A stretch of 64,000 bases of DNA from Pseudomonas sp. CCC3.1 (GCF_034347405.1 NZ_CP133778.1:2976001-3040000), one strand, 5' to 3'. Positions 10,799-20,122 are shown, counted from the stretch's first letter. Notes: a model not told the origin generated them from the letters alone. A program made the numbers and translations.

Positions 10799-10831
10799 CC
10801 TGCGGGCGTCTGGTTCACCAGCGCCCGCAGG
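10799..10831. terminator. Strong hairpin between convergent tcB and tcC
   Basis: A ten-base stem (CCTGCGGGCG with CGCCCGCAGG) continues, after a one-base bulge, into CTGG-TTCA-CCAG. It lies in the 87-bp gap between the convergent TcB and TcC stops and is followed on the plus strand by TTTAAT. A bidirectional terminator is the natural reading, although the T-tract is short. Confidence 0.6.
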
Positions 10832-10846
10832 TTTAATGAGTGTTTG

Positions 10847-13777
10847 TCAGCGTCGATGGGGGTCACGGACACCCACGACTCGGTAAGCACGCCCGCCCAA
10901 GTGCTCGAACATAAGCCGATGAGCACCTCGCCCGGTCGAGCCTGGATAGCCGGGCAAGTCCGCAGACCAGAGTCGATCACGATGCTGATGCCATCGAACA
11001 GCGGCAAACCGGCCTTCCATGACATGGCCGATTGCAATACCAATGCTGATACCTTCACGGCCCTGCATCAAATGCCCAACCGCTGTTTCGTCAATGTTGA
11101 AACGCGCCTCGGGCACCGCTACCGTCAAGGCTGAAGGCTCGCCACCCTGCTCTGGTGACCCTGTGCTGCCTGTTTTGCGCCTTGTCAGTTGTGTCGTTGC
11201 CTGTGTTTCAAATTGACTGGCTATGCCCGAAGCTGACGTTTGCATCGGCACTGAAGGGGTTGACACTCGCGTGCGCTCAGGGGGGCGAAGCTCGATAGTG
11301 CTGTACCCCAAGCGCCTTATCTCCTTGAGCGTAGGGGTCCCTTTTTCGATAAGACCGGCTAACCGTCTTTCAGCCCTCTCAGGGCCAACATACCCAAAAA
11401 TGGCGCCAGAACGGGTGTTGTAGGTCCGAATTGAAAAGCCTTCATCGGCGTACTGATGACGATGTGCATAAAAGAAATTAACCAGAGCGTCAGTTTCGCC
11501 TCTATTCAACCCCCGACGCTCGGCAAGACTTATCGCTTCATGTGTGAGCCATTCGGCGCTGCGGCGCTCAAGTTCGTCGGCGGTGGGCTGCTGCGCACGG
11601 CGTCGGTAGTTTCCATACCCTTCGAGCAACCCCATGAACGTCAACCCAAAACCAATCATTGCCCCCCCCACCGCTCCTTCCACCGAAGAATCGAGCACCC
11701 AACCTGCGGCGAACCCTAAAAAGGCAAGCATGCCGGTAACCGCAAGCCCCAACACGGCACGCTCAAGCATGCCGACTTGTACAATCCCCGAGGGATCAAC
11801 CAGTGAGACGGGGTTGTTGCTGACCATCACATACAGATTGGGCGTGTCGACATCGCCTGCCGGATCAGCACTGATCCAGCGCAACAACCACGGCGCGTAA
11901 TACCTGAAGCCGTAATAGTAAAGCCCGGTTGCATCACGCTCCTTGCCGGAATATCGCACCGTCTTGAATGTCGCTTCGACCTGGTTTTTTGCCGCCCACC
12001 ACGCTGTCGCGCCATACGGGTAATAGCCCTCCTGACTCAGCAGCGCAGCCTGCTCATCAAGCTCAAGACTGCTGCTGCCCGTTGCATCGCAAAGGCTGAA
12101 GCGCAGTTGCTCGTCGGCAACCCCAGAGGGGCGCTCGTGCTCCCACACCAACGCTCTGACGCGCATGTAACCCGCCTCGATTGACAGCACGTTGAACTGT
12201 TCGCCGCTGACATGATTTCGGTGCAATTCCAGCCCTGGCAGATAGCGGACTTCAGCACGCAACTGCTGCGCTTTTGCCTGGCTCACGCGCGACTTCAACA
12301 CCCGTTGCCCGGCACCGTCATAGCGGTAGGTTTCTTCGTCGTGATGACCGTCTTCGCGCATCACTTGCGTAACCCGTGCCAGTTGATTACGCACATTCCA
12401 ACTCAGGGTCTGTCCACGAGCAAGGGCTCGCAGATTGCCGTTTTGATCAAAACTATTGCCCAGGCTTGCAAGCGTACCCAGCCCGTCCTGCACGCTGTGA
12501 TTACTGTTAGCCGCGATGTTCATGGTCTGGGTATAACCCAGCCCCGTAGAGGGAACATGCCGCATCTGCATCAAGTTGCCACCTTCGTCGTACTGATAGT
12601 GACGGGTGTAATTGCGCATCAGAGTGCTGTTCGCTGCGCCAAAGAGCGCCAGCGCGGGCAACGCCGGGCCGTTGGCCTGCTGAGCGCTTTCCCGGCCCGT
12701 CGCCTTGATCAACTGATAAAACGTGTCGTAGCCGAAGGTGGCCGTGGCTTCGATTTTAGAGTTGCTGGCCCACGTAGTCGGCTGCGCGGCATCCCGGATG
12801 CTGATCACATTGCCGACACGATCATAGGTATAAGTGAGGTCTTGCAGGACAGTCTTCTTCTGCCCGCCAGTGTGTGCCACCAGCCGTTGCAAACGCCCAT
12901 CAAGAGACGAATAGGTCGCCTCCGTGAGCACTTGATTACCCGCCCGCTCGGACTCGACCTGCCCTTGTGCGTTGTACCGTCGTTGGTCTAGCAATGCCTT
13001 GCGCGCACCGCCTTTGAACACTAGAACAGTCTGGGTCAGTTCGCCCTCAGGTCCGTACTGCGATTGTCGGCGGTTACCCTTGGCATCGGTTTGCTCCAGC
13101 AGACCGCCCAAGGCGTCGTAGTGCCAAGCGCTGACATTGCGTTCAGTCTCCAGCAGCGCCTCGCGCAGGCGTGTGTCCTCAGACCAGTCAGTTGTCACAT
13201 CCGGACGTAAAAATACACGGACGTGCTGGGTCATGGCACCCGACAACCCGTATTGCTCATGCATCACGGAGCCTGCTGGGTCATCGTGACGAATCAGCCG
13301 CCCGCATCGGTTGTGAGTCGCGTGCTCGGCATTCATCCCGGCATAGCTCAGGCGCTCGATACAACGCTCATGGGGCTCATCGACGGCTTGTTCAAACACG
13401 GCTACCGGCCTGAGTGATGAGTCAAATTCGTAGCGTTGTTGTGACCCGCGACTATCCCAGCCTTGCAACACCTGACCTGCATTTCCGCTCAGAGCAACGC
13501 GCCATCCGGCATCTACGCTGCGAGTGCGCAGCACGCGCCCCGTCAGGCTATGGCGCTGACTTTTATTGGCCTGCACGCTGCTGTCCATTTCATGCAAAGC
13601 CTGCAACCGGGCGTCCCATTGATGTTGCAAAAAACCGGTAGTACCAAACACTTGGCGTTGAACGCGAGCACGTGACTCATCTTGTTCGCGGACTCGGTGA
13701 TAGCCCACAGTGCGCAAGGTTAGCCCCCGTGGGTCGATGGCCATTAATGACGGGGTGTATTGATGTAAAGACGACAT
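10847..13777 (-). CDS. Tc toxin TcC subunit / RHS-repeat effector carrier with unrecognised C-terminal toxin region
   Basis: A 976-residue protein. Residues 1-664 are the TcC-type RHS shell, rich in YD repeats (YTYDRVGNV, YQYDEGGNLM, YRYDGAGQRV). The shell ends in the conserved core YSGKERDATGLYYYGFRYY and then DPAGDVDTPNLYVMVSNNP with DPSG at 661-664, where TcC proteins self-cleave through aspartates. Residues 665-976 are the variable tail. It has a hydrophobic glycine-rich stretch (about 673-720), a charged middle, a Ser/Thr/Gln linker (835-885) and a last 85 residues ending GAHRLMFEHLGGRAYRVVGV. I do not recognise the tail as an ADP-ribosyltransferase or a deamidase. The gene is convergent to the TcA/TcB operon, so it needs its own promoter. 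AGG lies about 10 bases before the ATG. Confidence 0.9.
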   Translation of the reverse strand: MSSLHQYTPSLMAIDPRGLTLRTVGYHRVREQDESRARVQRQVFGTTGFLQHQWDARLQALHEMDSSVQANKSQRHSLTGRVLRTRSVDAGWRVALSGNAGQVLQGWDSRGSQQRYEFDSSLRPVAVFEQAVDEPHERCIERLSYAGMNAEHATHNRCGRLIRHDDPAGSVMHEQYGLSGAMTQHVRVFLRPDVTTDWSEDTRLREALLETERNVSAWHYDALGGLLEQTDAKGNRRQSQYGPEGELTQTVLVFKGGARKALLDQRRYNAQGQVESERAGNQVLTEATYSSLDGRLQRLVAHTGGQKKTVLQDLTYTYDRVGNVISIRDAAQPTTWASNSKIEATATFGYDTFYQLIKATGRESAQQANGPALPALALFGAANSTLMRNYTRHYQYDEGGNLMQMRHVPSTGLGYTQTMNIAANSNHSVQDGLGTLASLGNSFDQNGNLRALARGQTLSWNVRNQLARVTQVMREDGHHDEETYRYDGAGQRVLKSRVSQAKAQQLRAEVRYLPGLELHRNHVSGEQFNVLSIEAGYMRVRALVWEHERPSGVADEQLRFSLCDATGSSSLELDEQAALLSQEGYYPYGATAWWAAKNQVEATFKTVRYSGKERDATGLYYYGFRYYAPWLLRWISADPAGDVDTPNLYVMVSNNPVSLVDPSGIVQVGMLERAVLGLAVTGMLAFLGFAAGWVLDSSVEGAVGGAMIGFGLTFMGLLEGYGNYRRRAQQPTADELERRSAEWLTHEAISLAERRGLNRGETDALVNFFYAHRHQYADEGFSIRTYNTRSGAIFGYVGPERAERRLAGLIEKGTPTLKEIRRLGYSTIELRPPERTRVSTPSVPMQTSASGIASQFETQATTQLTRRKTGSTGSPEQGGEPSALTVAVPEARFNIDETAVGHLMQGREGISIGIAIGHVMEGRFAAVRWHQHRDRLWSADLPGYPGSTGRGAHRLMFEHLGGRAYRVVGVRDPHRR

Positions 13778-14147
13778 AAAAGGTGACCTGATTTACACAA
13801 TGATTCAAAAAGCGTAGTGATCAGGCTTTGAGATAGGCAGGCATGTTCGCGGTTATGTGTATCAAAACAAGTGCAGTGCTTTTGCCGTTGTCCAAGGAGG
13901 CAAAACCTACCTGTAACACTGCGAGCACCTACATCGGTCAGCAATAATTACCTTTGACGCAACAGACTTTCACGCGTTGTGAACACAAATTCAATTGATA
14001 GCGCCCTAACAAAAAGCGCAGGCTAGAGGGCTTGGCCAGGCTTTGTATCATTCTGAATGATATTAACCTTCGTCAGGTTCGATTCGTGCCCCGACACGCG
14101 CGCCAGCATTATCCGCCCCATCTCAATAGATTGGCGGACGCCCCCCC
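13778..14147. other. Divergent intergenic region between tcC and mexE
   Basis: 370 bp with no supportable gene. It must hold the promoter of tcC (minus) and of the efflux operon (plus). The right half contains the palindromic site described separately. No repeat or RNA gene was seen. Confidence 0.6.
14047..14070 (+). promoter_or_regulatory. nod-box-like palindrome upstream of mexE (candidate MexT/LysR-type site)
   Basis: ATCATTC-T-GAATGAT is a perfect 7+1+7 inverted repeat about 90 bp before the mexE ATG. Read as ATCA-N5-AATGAT-N4-ACCTT it resembles, from memory, the MexT nod box ATCA-N5-GTCGAT-N4-ACYAT. The GAT and ACC parts agree and the GTC part does not. No LysR gene is adjacent, so a regulator would act in trans. 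Confidence 0.45.
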
Positions 14148-15392
14148 ATGGAACAGTCACTTAAACATTTGCGTTTTCCACTCGCGGCCTTGGCCATCGT
14201 AGTGATGAGCGCATGCGGCAAAACTCCACAAGCGACTGCTCCAGCGCCGGCTGCCAAAGTCAGCGTGGCAAAAGTCATTGAACAGCCCGTCAACGAGTGG
14301 GACGAATTCACCGGCCGCCTTGAAGCGCCGGAAACTGTTGAAATTCGTCCACGCGTGTCAGGCCAGATTGACCAGGTCGCGTTTACCGACGGCGCGCTGG
14401 TAAAAAAAGGCGATCTGTTGTTCCAGATCGACCCGCGCCCGTTCCAGGCGGCAGTCCGTCAACTTGAAGCCGAACTTCAACAAGCCCGCGCCAACGCAAC
14501 CCGCAGTGAAAACGAAGCCCAGCGCGGCGAGCGTCTGCGCCAAAGCAATGCGATCTCCGCCGAACTGGCTGACTCGCGTTCCACTGCCTCCCAAGCTGCC
14601 CGCGCCGGTGTTGCTGCCGTTCAGGCCCAGCTTGATTTGGCCAAGCTCAACTTGAGCTTCACCCGCGTCACATCACCGATCAGTGGCCGCGTCAGCCGCG
14701 CTGAAATCACCGCGGGCAACATCGTGACTGCTGATGTGACACCGCTGACTAGCGTGGTCTCGACTGACAAGGTGTACGCCTACTTCGATGCTGACGAGCG
14801 CGTGTTCCTCAAGTACAGCCAACTCGCCCGCGATGGCAAACGGGGTCAAACCACTCCGGTTTACCTCGGCTTGACCAACGAAGACGGCAACCCGCACTTG
14901 GGCCAGATGAACTTCGTCGACAACCAGGTCAACCCTAAAACTGGCACCATTCGTGGTCGCGCGGTGTTCGATAACACCGACGGCAGTTTCACCCCAGGTC
15001 TGTATGCACGTCTCAAGCTGGTCGGCAGCGGCACCTACGCCGCAGTCTTGATCAATGACGAAGCCGTCGGCACCGACCTGGGCAAAAAATTCGTGCTGGT
15101 GATGGACGGCAATAACAACACCGCCTACCGCACCGTGGACCTGGGTCCGAAAATCGAAGGCCTGCGCATTGTTCGCAGTGGCCTGAACAAAGACGACACG
15201 ATTATCGTCAAGGGTCTGCAACGGGTTCGTCCAGGCTCACCGGTCACCCCTGAAGTGATCCCGATGGCCACTGAAAAAACCCTCGCCGCACTGGCACAAC
15301 AACGTCAAGCGCTGGAAGCCAGCAACCTGTCCCCTGCTACGCCCGCAAACTCTGCGGCGAAGCTGGCCAGCGTTGCGACTCCTCGCGGTTAA
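14148..15392 (+). CDS. mexE: RND efflux periplasmic adaptor, MexE-like lipoprotein
   Basis: 414 residues. It begins with a lipoprotein signal (hydrophobic stretch ending VMSAC, acylated Cys at residue 23), so it should be anchored in the inner membrane facing the periplasm. Residues 45-110 carry the biotinyl-lipoyl-like motif VSGQIDQVAFTDGALVKKGD, then an alpha-helical hairpin rich in Ala, Gln and Arg. The beta-barrel follows (VYAYFDADERVFLKYSQL, DNQVNPKTGTIRGRAVFDN). These stretches closely match MexE as I remember it. It links the inner-membrane pump to the outer-membrane channel. It is the first gene of a three-gene operon, with mexF starting 15 bp later. The Shine-Dalgarno is weak. Confidence 0.92.
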   Translation: MEQSLKHLRFPLAALAIVVMSACGKTPQATAPAPAAKVSVAKVIEQPVNEWDEFTGRLEAPETVEIRPRVSGQIDQVAFTDGALVKKGDLLFQIDPRPFQAAVRQLEAELQQARANATRSENEAQRGERLRQSNAISAELADSRSTASQAARAGVAAVQAQLDLAKLNLSFTRVTSPISGRVSRAEITAGNIVTADVTPLTSVVSTDKVYAYFDADERVFLKYSQLARDGKRGQTTPVYLGLTNEDGNPHLGQMNFVDNQVNPKTGTIRGRAVFDNTDGSFTPGLYARLKLVGSGTYAAVLINDEAVGTDLGKKFVLVMDGNNNTAYRTVDLGPKIEGLRIVRSGLNKDDTIIVKGLQRVRPGSPVTPEVIPMATEKTLAALAQQRQALEASNLSPATPANSAAKLASVATPRG

Positions 15393-15407
15393 GGGACAAA
15401 AACTCCG

Positions 15408-18400
15408 ATGAATTTTTCCCAGTTCTTCATTCAGCGGCCGATTTTCGCAGCCGTACTCTCGCTGTTGATTTTGATTGCGGGCAGTATTTCGCTGTTCCAA
15501 TTACCCATCAGTGAATACCCGGAAGTGGTTCCGCCGACCGTGGTCGTGCGCGCCAACTTCCCGGGTGCCAACCCTAAAGTGATCGGCGAAACGGTAGCCG
15601 CGCCACTGGAGCAAGCCATCACCGGTGTTGAAAACATGTTGTACATGTCTTCGCAGTCCACCGCTGACGGCAAGATCACCCTGACCATTACCTTTGCCCT
15701 GGGCACCGACCTGGACAACGCGCAGGTGCAGGTGCAAAACCGCGTGACCCGTACCGAGCCCAAGCTTCCTGAGGAAGTGACGCGCATTGGTATCACCGTG
15801 GACAAGGCGTCGCCCGACCTGACCATGGTGGTGCACTTGACCTCCCCGGACCAGCGCTACGACATGCTGTACTTGTCCAACTACGCGATCCTCAACATCA
15901 AGGATGAGCTGGCACGCCTGGGCGGCGTGGGCGACGTGCAGTTGTTCGGCATGGGCGACTACTCGTTGCGCGTATGGCTGGACCCGAATAAAACCGCTTC
16001 ACGCAACCTGACTGCCACTGATGTGGTCACGGCCATTCGCGAGCAGAACCGCCAGGTCGCGGCCGGTGCTTTGGGCGCGCCCCCTGCCCCGAATGCCACC
16101 AGCTTCCAGCTGTCAGTCAACACTCAAGGGCGTCTGGTTTCAGAGGAAGAGTTTGAAAACATCATCATTCGCGCAGGCGATGACGGTGAGATCACTCGCT
16201 TGAAAGACATTGCTCGCGTTGAATTGGGCTCCAGCCAGTACGCCTTGCGCTCCTTGCTGAACAACCAGCCAGCAGTGGCGATCCCGATCTTCCAGCGTCC
16301 AGGCTCCAATGCCATCCAAATCTCGAACGAAGTTCGGGGCAAGATGGACGAGCTGAAGAAGAACTTCCCGCAGGGCATGGACTACAGCATCGTTTATGAC
16401 CCGACGATCTTCGTCCGCGGCTCCATCGAGGCGGTGGTTCACACCCTGTTCGAAGCACTGATTCTCGTGGTGCTGGTGGTGATTCTGTTCCTGCAAACCT
16501 GGCGTGCATCGATCATTCCGCTGGTCGCTGTACCCGTGTCGCTGATCGGTACGTTTGCCGTGATGCACATGTTTGGCTTCTCGCTCAACGCCCTGTCGCT
16601 GTTCGGACTGGTACTGGCCATCGGGATCGTGGTCGACGATGCGATCGTGGTGGTCGAAAACGTCGAGCGAAATATCGAACTCGGGCTCAACCCGGTGGAC
16701 GCGACCAAGCGTGCCATGCGTGAAGTGACCGGCCCGATCATTGCCACGGCGCTGGTGCTGTGTGCGGTGTTTATCCCGGCCGCGTTCATTTCCGGACTGA
16801 CCGGGCAGTTCTATAAACAGTTCGCCTTGACCATTGCGATTTCGACAGTCATCTCGGCCTTCAACTCGCTGACCCTGTCGCCCGCCCTCGCGGCGGTGTT
16901 GCTCAAGAGCCACGATGCACCGAAAGACCGCTTTTCCAAGGTGCTCGACAAACTGTTTGGCGGCTGGTTGTTCCGTCCGTTCAACCGTTTCTTTGAGCGC
17001 GCCAGCCATGGCTATGTGGCGACTGTTGCCCGAGTGATCCGCAGCAGTGGTATCGCCTTGCTGGTGTACGCAGGCTTGATGGTGCTGACCTTCTTCGGTT
17101 TCTCCAACACGCCGACCGGTTTCGTGCCTGGGCAAGACAAGCAATACCTGGTGGCTTTCGCTCAACTGCCTGACGCCGCGAGCCTGGACCGTACCGAAGA
17201 CGTGATCAAGCGCATGTCTGACCTGGCCCTTAAACAGCCAGGCGTGGAAAGTGCGGTGGCGTTCCCGGGGCTGTCGATCAACGGTTTCACCAACAGCCCG
17301 AACTCCGGCATCGTGTTTGTGACGCTCAAGCCTTTTGATGAGCGCAAAGACCCGAGCATGTCGGCGGGCGCGATTGCCGGTGCATTGAACGGCAAGTTCG
17401 GCGGGATTGAAGAGGCCTACATGGCGATCTTCCCACCGCCGCCGGTACAAGGTCTGGGCACCATCGGTGGTTTCCGCCTGCAAATCGAAGACCGGGGCAA
17501 CCTGGGCTACGACGAGCTGTACAAAGAAACCATGAACATCATTGCCAAGAGCCACAACGTGCCAGAACTGGCCGGGTTGTTCACCAGCTACACCGTGAAC
17601 GTGCCACAGGTCGATGCGGCTATCGATCGCGAAAAAGCCAAGACCCACGGCGTGGCGGTCAGTGACATCTTCGACACCCTGCAGATTTATCTGGGTTCGC
17701 TGTATGCCAACGACTTCAACCGTTTCGGCCGTACTTATCAGGTCAACGTTCAGGCCGAGCAACAGTTCCGCCTTGAGCCCGATCAGATCGGTCAGTTGAA
17801 AGTGCGTAACAACAAGGGCGAGATGATCCCGCTGGCGACCTTCATCAAGGTCAGCGATACCTCGGGCCCGGACCGCGTGATGCACTACAACGGCTTCATC
17901 ACCGCTGAAATCAACGGTGCAGCAGCCCCCGGCTACAGCTCTGGCCAGGCCGAAAAAGCCATCGAGAAACTGCTCAAGGAAGAACTTCCGAACGGCATGA
18001 CCTACGAATGGACCGACCTGACCTATCAGCAGATCCTGTCGGGTAACACCGCACTGTTCGTGTTCCCGCTCTGCGTATTGCTGGCCTTCCTGGTACTGGC
18101 CGCTCAATACGAAAGCTGGAGCCTGCCATTGGCGGTGATCCTGATCGTACCGATGACCTTGCTGTCGGCCATCACCGGGGTGATTGCTTCAGGCGGGGAC
18201 AACAACATCTTCACCCAGATCGGCTTGATCGTATTGGTGGGACTGGCCTGTAAGAACGCGATTCTGATCGTCGAGTTTGCCAAGGATAAGCAGGAAGAAG
18301 GCATGAGCCCGCTGGCGGCCGTACTGGAAGCCTGCCGCCTGCGTCTGCGGCCGATCCTGATGACCTCTTTCGCCTTCATCATGGGTGTGGTGCCTTTGGT

Positions 18401-18587
18401 ACTGTCCAGCGGTGCCGGTGCTGAAATGCGCCACGCGATGGGTGTTGCGGTGTTCTCCGGGATGCTTGGGGTGACCTTCTTCGGCCTGCTGTTGACGCCC
18501 GTGTTCTATGTGTTGATCCGTCGTTATGTGGAGCGCAGTGAAGCGCGCAAAGCGGCCAAGCACCTCAAGTTGGAGTCGCAACAATGA
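15408..18587 (+). CDS. mexF: RND multidrug efflux transporter, MexF-like
   Basis: 1,059 residues, the usual size for HAE1-family RND pumps. It starts with the cytoplasmic helix and TM1 (FFIQRPIFAAVLSLLILIAG). Two large periplasmic loops alternate with 12 predicted membrane helices. TM4 carries the proton-relay pair in GIVVDDAIVVVENVER (residues about 405-420), and the TM10 region has GLACKNAILIVEFAKD with its lysine. It exports drugs such as chloramphenicol and quinolones in MexEF-OprN systems, driven by proton motive force. The AAGGGAC ribosome site lies about 12 bases upstream. Its stop overlaps the next start (ATGA at 18584). A 655-codon opposite-strand frame here is a GC-bias shadow. Confidence 0.95.
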   Translation: MNFSQFFIQRPIFAAVLSLLILIAGSISLFQLPISEYPEVVPPTVVVRANFPGANPKVIGETVAAPLEQAITGVENMLYMSSQSTADGKITLTITFALGTDLDNAQVQVQNRVTRTEPKLPEEVTRIGITVDKASPDLTMVVHLTSPDQRYDMLYLSNYAILNIKDELARLGGVGDVQLFGMGDYSLRVWLDPNKTASRNLTATDVVTAIREQNRQVAAGALGAPPAPNATSFQLSVNTQGRLVSEEEFENIIIRAGDDGEITRLKDIARVELGSSQYALRSLLNNQPAVAIPIFQRPGSNAIQISNEVRGKMDELKKNFPQGMDYSIVYDPTIFVRGSIEAVVHTLFEALILVVLVVILFLQTWRASIIPLVAVPVSLIGTFAVMHMFGFSLNALSLFGLVLAIGIVVDDAIVVVENVERNIELGLNPVDATKRAMREVTGPIIATALVLCAVFIPAAFISGLTGQFYKQFALTIAISTVISAFNSLTLSPALAAVLLKSHDAPKDRFSKVLDKLFGGWLFRPFNRFFERASHGYVATVARVIRSSGIALLVYAGLMVLTFFGFSNTPTGFVPGQDKQYLVAFAQLPDAASLDRTEDVIKRMSDLALKQPGVESAVAFPGLSINGFTNSPNSGIVFVTLKPFDERKDPSMSAGAIAGALNGKFGGIEEAYMAIFPPPPVQGLGTIGGFRLQIEDRGNLGYDELYKETMNIIAKSHNVPELAGLFTSYTVNVPQVDAAIDREKAKTHGVAVSDIFDTLQIYLGSLYANDFNRFGRTYQVNVQAEQQFRLEPDQIGQLKVRNNKGEMIPLATFIKVSDTSGPDRVMHYNGFITAEINGAAAPGYSSGQAEKAIEKLLKEELPNGMTYEWTDLTYQQILSGNTALFVFPLCVLLAFLVLAAQYESWSLPLAVILIVPMTLLSAITGVIASGGDNNIFTQIGLIVLVGLACKNAILIVEFAKDKQEEGMSPLAAVLEACRLRLRPILMTSFAFIMGVVPLVLSSGAGAEMRHAMGVAVFSGMLGVTFFGLLLTPVFYVLIRRYVERSEARKAAKHLKLESQQ

Positions 18588-19993
18588 GCCTGAAAGTTTT
18601 CCTCCCGAGCCTGCTGGTGCTGGCCTTGAGTGCCTGCGCCGTTGGCCCGGACTACAAAACTCCGGCCACAGAACCGGCAAACATCAGCGCTGACAACCTC
18701 AAGGGCTTTGACCGGGCACATTTTGAAGGGATCTGGTGGCAGCAGTTTGACGACACGACCCTGAACCAGCTGGTGACTCAGTCACTGGCGGGCAACCGTG
18801 AACTGCGCGTGGCCTTTGCCCGTCTGCGCGCAGCCCGGGCCATTCGTGATGACGTCAGCACCGAGACCATGCCGACCATCACCAGCCGTGCCAGCAGCAA
18901 TGTAGGCAAAGGCCAGGTGCCAGGCACCACTGAAAAGCGCGTCAACAGTGAGCGCTACGACCTGGGCCTGGATATGGCGTGGGAAGTCGACCTGTTTGGT
19001 CGCATCCAGCGCGAACTGGAAGCCAGCGACGCTGACGAACAAGCCGCTGCTGCTGACCTGTACCAGTTGCAAGTCACGATGATTGCCGAATTGGTCGACG
19101 CTTACGGAAAACTGCGCGGTGCGCAACTTCGCGAGCACATCGCACTCGACAACCTGAAAAATCAGCAGGACTCCAAAGCCATCACCGAAAGCCTGCGTGA
19201 TGCAGGCGTCGGCGACGAACTGGACGTGATGCGCGCTGACGCCCGCCTGGCGGCGGTTGAGGCCAGCGTGCCGCAACTGCAAGCCGAGCAGGTGCGCGAG
19301 CGCAATCGCATCGCCACCTTGCTGGGCGAGCGCCCTGACACACTCAGCGTTGACCTGAGCCCGGCCAAATTGCCAGCTATCGCCAAGGCGCTGAACATCG
19401 GCAACCCGGGTGACTTGCTGCAACGGCGGCCGGACATCATGAGTGCCGAACGCAAACTGGCAGCGGCTACAGCCCGTATTGGCGTGGCCAAAGCTGATTT
19501 GTTCCCTCGGGTCAGCCTCAGCGGCTTTCTCGGCTTTACCGCCGGACGTGGATCGCAAATCGGTTCGGCAGCCGCCAATGCCTGGGCGCTGGGCCCGAGC
19601 ATTACCTGGCCGGCGTTTAACCTGGGCAGCGTGCGGGCACGTTTGCGCGGTGCCGACGCCGAAGCCGATGGCGCACTGGCCAGCTACGAGCAGCAAGTGC
19701 TGTTGGCCCTTGAAGAGTCAGAAAACGCGTTTAGCGACTACGGCAAACGTCAGCAGCGCCTGGTCTCGCTGATTCGTCAAAGTGAGTCCAGTCGAGCCGC
19801 AGCCGACCTGGCAGCGATTCGCTACCGCGAAGGCACCGTTGACTTCCTGGTTCTGCTTGACGCCCAGCGTGAACGTTTGGCCGCCGAAGACAGCCAGGCT
19901 CAGGCCGAGGTTGAGATGTACCAAGGCGTAGTTGCGATCTACAAAGCATTGGGCGGTGGCTGGCAAGCCGAGACCGTCGCTAGCGCACACTGA
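18584..19993 (+). CDS. oprN: Outer-membrane efflux channel, OprN/NodT-type lipoprotein
   Basis: 469 residues. A lipoprotein signal ends LSACAVGPDY (Cys18), followed by the family opening VGPDYKTP and IWWQQFDDTTLNQLV. Two internally repeated coiled-coil/beta-strand halves follow, characteristic of TolC-like channels. LLQRRPDIMSAERKLAAATARIGVAKADLFPRVSLSGFLG (about 283-322) and YREGTVDFLVLLDAQR (about 412-427) are family hallmarks. It forms the trimeric exit duct of the pump and is translationally coupled to mexF. It ends just upstream of a strong terminator. OprN is the best match given the operon; a generic NodT annotation is the alternative. Confidence 0.9.
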   Translation: MSLKVFLPSLLVLALSACAVGPDYKTPATEPANISADNLKGFDRAHFEGIWWQQFDDTTLNQLVTQSLAGNRELRVAFARLRAARAIRDDVSTETMPTITSRASSNVGKGQVPGTTEKRVNSERYDLGLDMAWEVDLFGRIQRELEASDADEQAAAADLYQLQVTMIAELVDAYGKLRGAQLREHIALDNLKNQQDSKAITESLRDAGVGDELDVMRADARLAAVEASVPQLQAEQVRERNRIATLLGERPDTLSVDLSPAKLPAIAKALNIGNPGDLLQRRPDIMSAERKLAAATARIGVAKADLFPRVSLSGFLGFTAGRGSQIGSAAANAWALGPSITWPAFNLGSVRARLRGADAEADGALASYEQQVLLALEESENAFSDYGKRQQRLVSLIRQSESSRAAADLAAIRYREGTVDFLVLLDAQRERLAAEDSQAQAEVEMYQGVVAIYKALGGGWQAETVASAH

Positions 19994-20061
19994 TCCAGAT
20001 ACATGATCTAGCAGCATGATTTAACGAGCTCCTTTGGTTGGTCGCATCCAGCCAATTTTTA

Positions 20062-20095
20062 GCCCCGCGCTCATTCGGTCGCGGGGCTTTTTTTT
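20062..20095 (+). terminator. Rho-independent terminator of mexEF-oprN
   Basis: An eight-base stem GCCCCGCG / CGCGGGGC with a ten-base loop is followed directly by eight T residues. It lies about 70 bp after the oprN stop and reads on the plus strand. Confidence 0.9.
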
Positions 20096-20122
20096 GCCCG
20101 AATGACTGCACGCGGGTCACTT

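Noticed and set aside
12212..12991. 259-codon plus-strand frame inside tcC
   Set aside because: It lies wholly opposite RHS repeats and shows no protein family character.
16140..18107. 655-codon open frame on the minus strand opposite mexF
   Set aside because: It mirrors mexF codon periodicity (GC-rich third positions), is rich in His/Gln/Arg, has no ribosome site or family match, and mexF is unequivocal.
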